A DNA stretch of 10,888 nucleotides from an uncultured Treponema sp. Its GTDB lineage: Bacteria; Spirochaetota; Spirochaetia; Treponematales; Treponemataceae. The position numbers and the translations under genes were made by a program. This document shows positions 6,307 through 10,888 of this stretch, one piece after another. The stretch spans positions 1-10,888 of the forward strand of contig CALDID010000227.1 in NCBI GenBank assembly GCA_937901865.1, read 5' to 3'. The notes under the pieces are model-generated. The model saw nothing but the letters and a program-made list of their open reading frames with translations, did not search any database and was not told the origin of the DNA. The first letter of the stretch is position 1, and the number at the start of each line of letters is the position of its first letter.

Positions 6307-7599
6307 CTAGGAGCGATTTTGTTTCTTACCAAAAGAAAAACCGCCCTTGAATATCAAAACTGAAATAGTTGCCGTAAATACGACGCTTAAAACCATACCG
6401 ATAGAGCCTGCGAGAGCTTGCAAGATATGTATTTGAATAAGCGGGATATTGATAAATTGCACATACGTCATATTATATCCCCAAATCATCATCGCCAAAG
6501 GCAAAGCCGAACCGCAAAACGCCAAAATCAGCGTATTTGTCATAGTGCCTATGATGTCGCGCCCGACAGCCATAATCGAAGAAAAAAAATTACGGCGAGT
6601 CATAGAGGGATTTGCGCTTTGCAGCTGCTCTGCACTTGAAGCGATAGAAACGGCGATGTCCATTGTCGCGCCAAGACAAGAGATAAGAATAGAAACAAAC
6701 AAAAGAGAGGTGAGCTTGAAATCCCTGCTTTGCGCAATATACAAAAGGCTTTCTCCCTTTTCCATATCCACACCAGAAAGGTTCATCAATTTACCGAAAA
6801 TCCCCGTGATAATGCCTGCAAGCAAAATCCCGATAAGCGTGCCAAGCGAGGCGGCAAGGGCTTTTTTTGTTCTCCCTGCGATAAGAGCAAAGCTGACAAG
6901 GCAGATGACAAATAATGAAAGAAGTGCAACGATTTTCGGATACGGCGACCACATACACGGAACAACGATATAGAGCAACACCACCGCCGTAAAGACAAGC
7001 GCAAGCAAGCTCTTTAAGCCCTTGAATTTGCCGATGACAAGCACAAAAACAAACATAATGATGACGAGTGCATAAGAATATGGCTCACGATTATAGTTGT
7101 AAAGCCACACAACAGGCTCATTATTTTTATCGAGGCGAATTGTAAATATCGCTGTAAGTCCCTCATACGCAACGGCACTGCGCAAAGAACCAAGCGTATT
7201 CGTTGAAGAAAATATTTGCCCCTTGTATTCACCCTCGTTTATTCTCACCTTTATCTTTTGATTTCCAGAAAATCGCCCGTCAACAAAGGGGTCAGCTTCT
7301 GTGTTATCTTCTACAATCTCGACGACCGTGCCAGAAACAAATGTTTGTGTATATATAGAAGCCTTGCGATACTTTTCGGTAAAGCGAGGAGAGAGAAAAA
7401 CAATGAGTATAATGAGAAAAAAAGTAAGTGCGATAGTTGCAACTTCATTTGCTATCACAGAAGATTTCGCAATAGACATAAGCATTATTGTAACAGCTAA
7501 AGCCCGTTTTGTACAGTTGCTTATAAAAAAAGAAATAAAAGATAAAAAAATCAATAATCCTATTGACAAAATAGGAAAAGAAAAGTATAAATACACCAT
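6307..7599 (-). CDS. YibE/F-like multipass membrane protein
   Basis: The 430-residue protein belongs to the YibE/F family (PF07907), inner-membrane proteins without a settled function; some members sit with metal or phosphate genes. There are two N-terminal hydrophobic segments (about 5-28 and 53-70). A soluble, strand-rich domain follows (about 80-170, beginning TFVSGTVVEIVED). About seven or eight further membrane segments run from 176 to the end. Family hallmarks are GATMDIAVSIASS (310-322) and GRDIIGTMTNTLILAFCGSA (346-365). The start ATG has AGGT five bases upstream, within a possible small hairpin (TACCT/AGGTA). Later Met codons at 39 and 41 have no ribosome site. The first 12 codons overlap a consensus promoter on the opposite strand. 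The nucleotidase gene follows after 28 bases, suggesting co-transcription and perhaps a shared role in uptake of phosphate, nucleosides or metal ions; that role is inference. Confidence 0.92.
   Translation of the reverse strand: MVYLYFSFPILSIGLLIFLSFISFFISNCTKRALAVTIMLMSIAKSSVIANEVATIALTFFLIILIVFLSPRFTEKYRKASIYTQTFVSGTVVEIVEDNTEADPFVDGRFSGNQKIKVRINEGEYKGQIFSSTNTLGSLRSAVAYEGLTAIFTIRLDKNNEPVVWLYNYNREPYSYALVIIMFVFVLVIGKFKGLKSLLALVFTAVVLLYIVVPCMWSPYPKIVALLSLFVICLVSFALIAGRTKKALAASLGTLIGILLAGIITGIFGKLMNLSGVDMEKGESLLYIAQSRDFKLTSLLFVSILISCLGATMDIAVSIASSAEQLQSANPSMTRRNFFSSIMAVGRDIIGTMTNTLILAFCGSALPLAMMIWGYNMTYVQFINIPLIQIHILQALAGSIGMVLSVVFTATISVLIFKGGFSFGKKQNRS
7563..7591 (+). promoter_or_regulatory. 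Consensus promoter for the leader peptide and sulfhydrylase
   Basis: TTGACA (7563-7568) and TATAAA (7586-7591) are separated by exactly 17 bases, the best promoter match in the window. Transcription would begin near 7598-7599. It lies within the 5' end of the oppositely oriented YibE/F gene, so the two transcripts must overlap. Confidence 0.8.
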
Positions 7600-7646
7600 C
7601 TATTACCTATTCAGCAGGTAGTTATTCTAATACAGGAGGTGCATAT

Positions 7647-7724
7647 ATGGAAATCTATTTTGAAAAGCTCGTTCGCGAAAATTTCCGCAACGGTCGCATG
7701 CGCCTCTCAATCCTCATCGCTTAG
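7647..7724 (+). CDS. Putative 25-residue leader peptide before the sulfhydrylase gene
   Basis: A short frame of 25 codons starts at an ATG preceded by the perfect ribosome site AGGAGGT (7634-7640, six-base spacing), about 50 bases after the predicted transcription start. The peptide begins MEIYFEKLVRENFRNGR and ends MRLSILIA. It has four Arg but no Cys and only two Met, so simple stalling for Cys or Met is not evident. Two bases after the stop lies CTAGAA-GTT-TTCTAG (7726-7740), and further on a hairpin with eight T. The arrangement suggests translation-coupled attenuation of the sulfhydrylase gene, but the sensed signal cannot be read from the peptide. It could also be a small functional protein. 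Confidence 0.6.
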   Translation: MEIYFEKLVRENFRNGRMRLSILIA

Positions 7725-7725
7725 G

Positions 7726-7740
7726 CTAGAAGTTTTCTAG
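7726..7740 (+). promoter_or_regulatory. Hairpin just after the leader peptide stop
   Basis: CTAGAA (7726-7731) and TTCTAG (7735-7740) form a perfect six-base stem with a three-base loop. It lies two bases after the stop codon and is followed by T-rich sequence. A ribosome finishing the leader peptide would cover or melt it, which fits an attenuation element. Confidence 0.5.
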
Positions 7741-7786
7741 TATCTTTCTATTTTCATTTTACATTTTTATTTTTCGCTAAAAACAC

Positions 7787-7819
7787 GTTCGCACACTATT
7801 CTATGCAACAGTTTTTTTT
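7787..7819 (+). terminator. Possible attenuator before the sulfhydrylase gene
   Basis: GTT-GCA (7787-7793, one bulged C) pairs with TGC-AAC (7804-7809). After AG comes T8 (7812-7819). The stem is short, so it would be a leaky terminator, placed about 30 bases before the sulfhydrylase ATG. That position is where a conditional terminator would act. Confidence 0.42.
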
Positions 7820-7851
7820 ATGTGTTTTTATGCGTAAGAGAGGATATTACT

Positions 7852-9132
7852 ATGAGTAACTACAGATTTGAAACATTGCAGCTCCACGTTGGACAGGAAA
7901 GCGCAGACATCGCAACAGATTCTCGTGCAGTGCCGATTTATCAGACAACATCGTATGTATTCCACAATTCCAAGCACGCCGCAGACCGCTTTGGTCTTGC
8001 CGATGCAGGAAATATCTACGGACGCTTGACGAACTCAACTCAAGACGTGTTTGAAAAGCGCATTGCGGCACTTGAGGGAGGCTCTGCGGCTCTTGCAGTG
8101 GCTTCAGGTGCGGCGGCAATCAGCTACACAATCCAAGCTCTCGCGGCAAATGGTGGGCATATCGTTGCGCAAAAGACGATTTACGGCGGAAGCTACAATC
8201 TTCTTGCGCACACATTGCCGCAGTACAACATCACGACGACGTTCGTAGACGCGCACAACTTGCAAGAAGTGGAAGCGGCGATAAAAGAAAACACCCGTGC
8301 AATCTATCTTGAAACGCTCGGCAATCCAAACAGCGATATTCCCGACATCGATGCTATTGCAGAAATTGCACACAAGCACGGTTTGCCGCTCGTCATTGAT
8401 AACACATTCGGCACGCCGTTTTTCATTCGTCCGCTTGAACACGGAGCAGACATCGTGGTTCATTCGGCGACAAAGTTCATCGGCGGACACGGAACGACTT
8501 TAGGCGGCATGATTGTTGAGGGCGGAAAATTCGATTGGAAGAAGAGCGGAAAATATCCGAATCTCGCCTCTCCTAATCCGAGCTATCACGGCATTTCGTT
8601 TTATGACGCAGTCGGAGAGGCGGCGTTTGTAACGTACATCAGAGCGATTTTGCTTCGCGACACAGGGGCTACGATTTCGCCATTCAACGCATTCTTGCTG
8701 TTGCAGGGAGTCGAAACGCTCTCTCTTCGCCTCGAACGCCACGCCGAAAACACAAAGAAAGTCGTTGCATATCTTGCTAATCACCCGAAAGTCAAGAAAG
8801 TGAACCACCCGTCGCTTTCTGACCACCCAGACCACGCGCTTTATGAAAAGTATTTCCCCAACGGCGGAGCTTCGATTTTCACTTTTGAAATCAAAGGCGG
8901 CAGGGAAGAGGCGTGGAAGTTCATTGACAGCCTAAAAATCTTTTCTTTGCTGGCAAACGTGGCGGACGTGAAATCCCTTGTCATTCACCCCGCAAGCACA
9001 ACTCACAGCCAGCTTTCTGAAGAGGAGCTGTTAGACCAAGGCATTACGCAAAGCACAATCCGTCTTTCTATCGGTACGGAGCATATTGACGACATCATTG
9101 CCGACTTAGAGCAAGCATTTGCTGCTGTCTAA
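7852..9132 (+). CDS. metY: O-acetylhomoserine sulfhydrylase, PLP-dependent
   Basis: The 426-residue enzyme belongs to the Cys/Met-metabolism PLP family and should convert O-acetylhomoserine and sulfide to homocysteine and acetate. Tyr56 and Arg58 (YGRLTNST) contact the cofactor phosphate of the neighbouring subunit. SGAAAI (85-90), Tyr111 in YGGSYN, Asp183 in VIDNTFGTP, and the Schiff-base Lys208 in SATKFIGGHG are all present. The segment DWKKSGKYPN and the length of about 430 match the O-acetylhomoserine branch rather than the 380-400-residue cystathionine enzymes. The ATG at 7852 is chosen because AGAGAGGA (7837-7844) lies seven bases upstream and homologues start with a similar FETLQLHVGQ. 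An in-frame ATG at 7822 lacks a ribosome site and would add ten residues. It lies behind a leader peptide and possible attenuator, so sulfur-dependent control is likely; a perfect terminator follows. Confidence 0.93.
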   Translation: MSNYRFETLQLHVGQESADIATDSRAVPIYQTTSYVFHNSKHAADRFGLADAGNIYGRLTNSTQDVFEKRIAALEGGSAALAVASGAAAISYTIQALAANGGHIVAQKTIYGGSYNLLAHTLPQYNITTTFVDAHNLQEVEAAIKENTRAIYLETLGNPNSDIPDIDAIAEIAHKHGLPLVIDNTFGTPFFIRPLEHGADIVVHSATKFIGGHGTTLGGMIVEGGKFDWKKSGKYPNLASPNPSYHGISFYDAVGEAAFVTYIRAILLRDTGATISPFNAFLLLQGVETLSLRLERHAENTKKVVAYLANHPKVKKVNHPSLSDHPDHALYEKYFPNGGASIFTFEIKGGREEAWKFIDSLKIFSLLANVADVKSLVIHPASTTHSQLSEEELLDQGITQSTIRLSIGTEHIDDIIADLEQAFAAV

Positions 9133-9139
9133 TAACAGA

Positions 9140-9184
9140 GCACGCACTTTTGTATGAGAATGGCAAGAGTGCGTGCAATTTTTT
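9140..9184 (+). terminator. Terminator after the sulfhydrylase gene
   Basis: GCACGCACT (9140-9148) pairs perfectly with AGTGCGTGC (9168-9176) around a 19-base loop, followed by AA and T6 (9179-9184). It separates the sulfhydrylase unit from pyrBI. Confidence 0.88.
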
Positions 9185-9204
9185 AAAAAGAGAGGTTATT
9201 GCTG

Positions 9205-9234
9205 TTGCATATTTTGGCCATTGAGTGATACTAT
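9205..9234 (+). promoter_or_regulatory. Probable pyrBI promoter
   Basis: TTGCAT (9205-9210) is followed after 18 bases by TACTAT (9229-9234), which is preceded by TGA (9226-9228), an extended -10. A start near 9241 would give a leader of about 64 bases before the pyrB ATG. Confidence 0.5.
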
Positions 9235-9266
9235 TGCTTTCGAGAACTTTTTGGAACGTTAAAAAT

Positions 9267-9290
9267 AGCCGAGGGAAAATGCCCGTGGCT
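9267..9290 (+). promoter_or_regulatory. Hairpin in the pyrB leader
   Basis: AGCC (9267-9270) pairs with GGCT (9287-9290) and GGG (9273-9275) with CCC (9282-9284), with a small GA/GT internal loop. The hairpin ends five bases before the GGAGG ribosome site (9295-9299). No T-run follows, so it is not a terminator; it could affect pyrB translation or mRNA stability. Confidence 0.4.
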
Positions 9291-9304
9291 GTTCGGAGGA
9301 AAAA

Positions 9305-10228
9305 ATGCTAAAAGGTCGAAGCCTTATTCAGCCAAGTGATTTATCGGTCGGAGAGATTGAAGAGATTTGTTCGTTAGCGGAACAGATGATTGTTGACCCT
9401 ATTGCTTTTAATGATGTGTGTCGCGGGAAAATTCTTGCGACACTTTTTTTTGAGCCGAGCACCCGCACTAGATTGAGCTTTGAAGCCGCAATGCTGCACT
9501 TAGGCGGCGCGGTCGAAGGCTTTGCGGACGCATCTTACACGTCGAGCACCAAAGGAGAAACCCTCGCCGACACAATCCGCGTCGTGTCAAGCTACGTCGA
9601 TGTCATCGCGATGCGAAGCCCAAAAGAAGGCGCGGCTCTCGTAGCAAGCCAGTATTCGCCCGTTCCCGTCATCAACGCAGGCGACGGCGGACACTTCCAC
9701 CCCACGCAGACGCTCACCGATTTGCTCACCATTCGGCGATTGCAGGGCGGATTTGAGGGGCACACCGTCGGCTTTTGCGGAGACCTCAAGTTCGGGCGCA
9801 CCGTCCATTCGCTTGCACAGGCGATGAGCCGCTATCCGAGAAACAAGTTCATCTTTATCAGCCCGAAAGAACTTTCTGTGCCTGAATACATCACCGAAGA
9901 CATCTTGAAGCCTGCGGGAATCGAATACATCGAAACCGAAAAGCTCGAAGACGTAATCGGAGACCTCGACATTTTGTATATGACGCGCGTGCAAAAAGAG
10001 CGGTTCTTCAACGAACAGGACTACATTCGCCTTAAAGACAGCTACATTTTGAACAGCGCGAAGATGAAGATGGCAAAAAGCGATATGATTGTGCTGCACC
10101 CGCTCCCCCGCGTGAACGAAATCGCCGTTGAAGTGGACAACGACCCGCGCGCCGCGTATTTCAAGCAGGTCAAATACGGAATGTACGCCAGAATGGCTCT
10201 TATCGCCAAATTGACAGGCGCGCTCTAA
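9305..10228 (+). CDS. pyrB: Aspartate carbamoyltransferase catalytic chain
   Basis: The 307-residue protein condenses carbamoyl phosphate with aspartate to N-carbamoylaspartate, the committed step of pyrimidine synthesis. The carbamoyl-phosphate site FEPSTRTRLSFE has Ser52, Thr53, Arg54 and Thr55, numbered as in E. coli. SSTKGETLADT carries Lys83 of the 80s loop. HPTQ (132-135), GDLKFGRTVHSL with Arg165, TRVQ (227-230) and HPLPRVNEI (265-273) complete the active site and aspartate-binding loop. Length and motifs match the class that pairs with PyrI, and pyrI follows 90 bases downstream. GGAGG (9295-9299) sets the start. The gene is visibly richer in G+C than the hipA-like and barrel genes upstream. 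The enzyme should form a (C3)2(R2)3 holoenzyme in the cytoplasm with UTP/CTP inhibition. Confidence 0.98.
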   Translation: MLKGRSLIQPSDLSVGEIEEICSLAEQMIVDPIAFNDVCRGKILATLFFEPSTRTRLSFEAAMLHLGGAVEGFADASYTSSTKGETLADTIRVVSSYVDVIAMRSPKEGAALVASQYSPVPVINAGDGGHFHPTQTLTDLLTIRRLQGGFEGHTVGFCGDLKFGRTVHSLAQAMSRYPRNKFIFISPKELSVPEYITEDILKPAGIEYIETEKLEDVIGDLDILYMTRVQKERFFNEQDYIRLKDSYILNSAKMKMAKSDMIVLHPLPRVNEIAVEVDNDPRAAYFKQVKYGMYARMALIAKLTGAL

Positions 10229-10318
10229 CAGCCAAAGGCTCAAAACCATACGCTGTGCAAAACGGCTATGGCAGATATTACAAAACACGCCGTGCGTGTG
10301 CGTGAATGGAGAAGAAAA

Positions 10319-10798
10319 ATGCTAAATATCGATACGATTAAGAACGGTCTTGTTATTGACCACATCAAAGCGGGCTACGGTCCCAAGATTTTTCACTGGC
10401 TCTCTCTGGACGACGCGCCGTTTTCCTGCGCGCTGATTATGAATGTCGCGAGCAAGAAGAGCGGGCGCAAAGACATCATCAAAATCGACAACATCATCAA
10501 TATTGATTATTCGGTGCTCGGTTTTATCGACCCCGATATTACGGTGAATGTGATTAGCGATGAGAAAATCGTGCGCAAAATCAAGACGACGCTGCCAGAG
10601 CGCGTGGAAAACGTGATGAAGTGCCGCAATCCGCGCTGTATCACGATGACGGAGTTTTATCTGCCGCAGGTGTTCCATTTGGCGAATCGCGAAAAGGGCG
10701 AATACCGCTGCAAATACTGCGATTCGACGTATATCGCGGGCTCTAGCGAAGCCAGCTTTGTGGAGAGAAAGCATACCTTCGCCTCTCAAGACGCATAA
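10319..10798 (+). CDS. pyrI: Aspartate carbamoyltransferase regulatory chain
   Basis: The 159-residue chain binds nucleotide effectors and links catalytic trimers. The allosteric domain has GLVIDHI (10-16, with Asp14 equivalent to E. coli Asp19), GRKDIIKIDN (Lys55, equivalent to Lys60) and VRKIKTTLPER (Lys87, equivalent to Lys94). The zinc domain has four Cys: CRNPRC (102-107) and CKYC (131-134). All effector and zinc residues expected from E. coli PyrI are present, so allosteric control should be intact. The ATG at 10319 is chosen because GGAGAAG (10308-10314) precedes it and LNIDTIKNG aligns with the start of homologues. An in-frame ATG at 10268 lacks a ribosome site and would add 17 basic residues. 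After GRKDI the chain is slightly longer than usual at its C-terminus (SSEASFVERKHTFASQDA). Confidence 0.96.
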   Translation: MLNIDTIKNGLVIDHIKAGYGPKIFHWLSLDDAPFSCALIMNVASKKSGRKDIIKIDNIINIDYSVLGFIDPDITVNVISDEKIVRKIKTTLPERVENVMKCRNPRCITMTEFYLPQVFHLANREKGEYRCKYCDSTYIAGSSEASFVERKHTFASQDA

Positions 10799-10803
10799 AA
10801 GCT

Positions 10804-10818
10804 CTGCTTGAGAAGCAG
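10804..10818 (+). terminator. Weak hairpin after pyrI
   Basis: CTGCTT (10804-10809) and AAGCAG (10813-10818) form a six-base stem with a three-base loop just after the pyrI stop. The nearest T-run (TACTTTTTA, about 10831) is 14 bases further on, so it is a doubtful terminator. Transcription may continue past the window. Confidence 0.3.
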
Positions 10819-10888
10819 CCGAAACCTATGTACTTTTTATTACCGCGAATGACGTTTTGGGTAGCGCGCTTCCGTTGTATCACATTGA

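Noticed and set aside
6279..6332. Longer nucleotidase start giving 18 extra residues
   Set aside because: The extension overlaps the YibE/F stop region, has no ribosome site, and would bury the lipoprotein signal peptide. AGGAGG directly precedes the ATG at 6278.
7598..7851. SAM riboswitch or T-box before the sulfhydrylase gene
   Set aside because: None of the conserved core sequences of S-box or T-box leaders was seen; the hairpins present are small and simple.
9587..10288. Open frame of 233 codons on the minus strand
   Set aside because: It is the antisense of pyrB. The His/Val/Phe-rich composition and lack of a ribosome site mark it as a shadow.
10229..10318. Terminator between pyrB and pyrI
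   Set aside because: Only a four-base stem (AGCC-AAA-GGCT) and GC-rich repeats are present, with no T-run, so the genes are taken as one operon.
10828..10888. Frame open to the right edge beginning MYFLLPRM
   Set aside because: There is no ribosome site, and only 20 codons are visible. A stretch reading CCGCGAATGACG resembles the end of the palindromic repeat, so non-coding sequence is as likely.

Overview
The window looks like a spirochaete chromosome, most likely a host-associated Treponema. This is an inference from three things: a signal-peptide beta-barrel protein next to a lipoprotein with a loose spirochaete-type lipobox, a lipoprotein nucleotidase, and the overall gene style. No single marker fixes the species. 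No rRNA, tRNA, CRISPR array, integrase or transposase was seen.

Layout. (1) 130-1308 (+): a stand-alone HipA-type kinase with no visible HipB partner. (2) 1395-3311 (+): a pair of exported proteins of unknown function, a predicted outer-membrane beta-barrel followed after 45 bases by a small lipoprotein, closed by a strong terminator at 3357-3403. (3) 3312-3875: a 564-base stretch without protein genes but rich in signals. It holds a small RNA unit of about 100 nt with its own extended -10 promoter, three hairpins and a terminator; an inverted pair of 29-base palindromic repeats plus a partial third copy; and a 20-base tandem duplication at the end of mscL. (4) Minus strand, 7599 down to 3876: a YibE/F membrane protein, then 28 bases later a CpdB/5'-nucleotidase-type lipoprotein, a terminator, then mscL. 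(5) 7563-9184 (+): a consensus promoter, a 25-codon leader peptide with a perfect Shine-Dalgarno, a terminator-like hairpin with eight T, then O-acetylhomoserine sulfhydrylase and its terminator. (6) 9205-10798 (+): a promoter and short structured leader, then pyrB and pyrI, the catalytic and regulatory chains of aspartate carbamoyltransferase.

How the genes work together. PyrB and PyrI should form the allosteric ATCase that commits carbamoyl phosphate to pyrimidine synthesis. The exported nucleotidase could salvage nucleosides and phosphate from outside the cell, and is probably co-transcribed with the YibE/F protein. The sulfhydrylase makes homocysteine, or related thiols, from O-acetylhomoserine.

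The least explained parts are the small RNA at about 3499-3598 and the leader peptide/attenuator arrangement before the sulfhydrylase. From memory, the RNA resembles antisense antitoxins of type I modules with holin-like toxins, but no toxin frame survives beside it.
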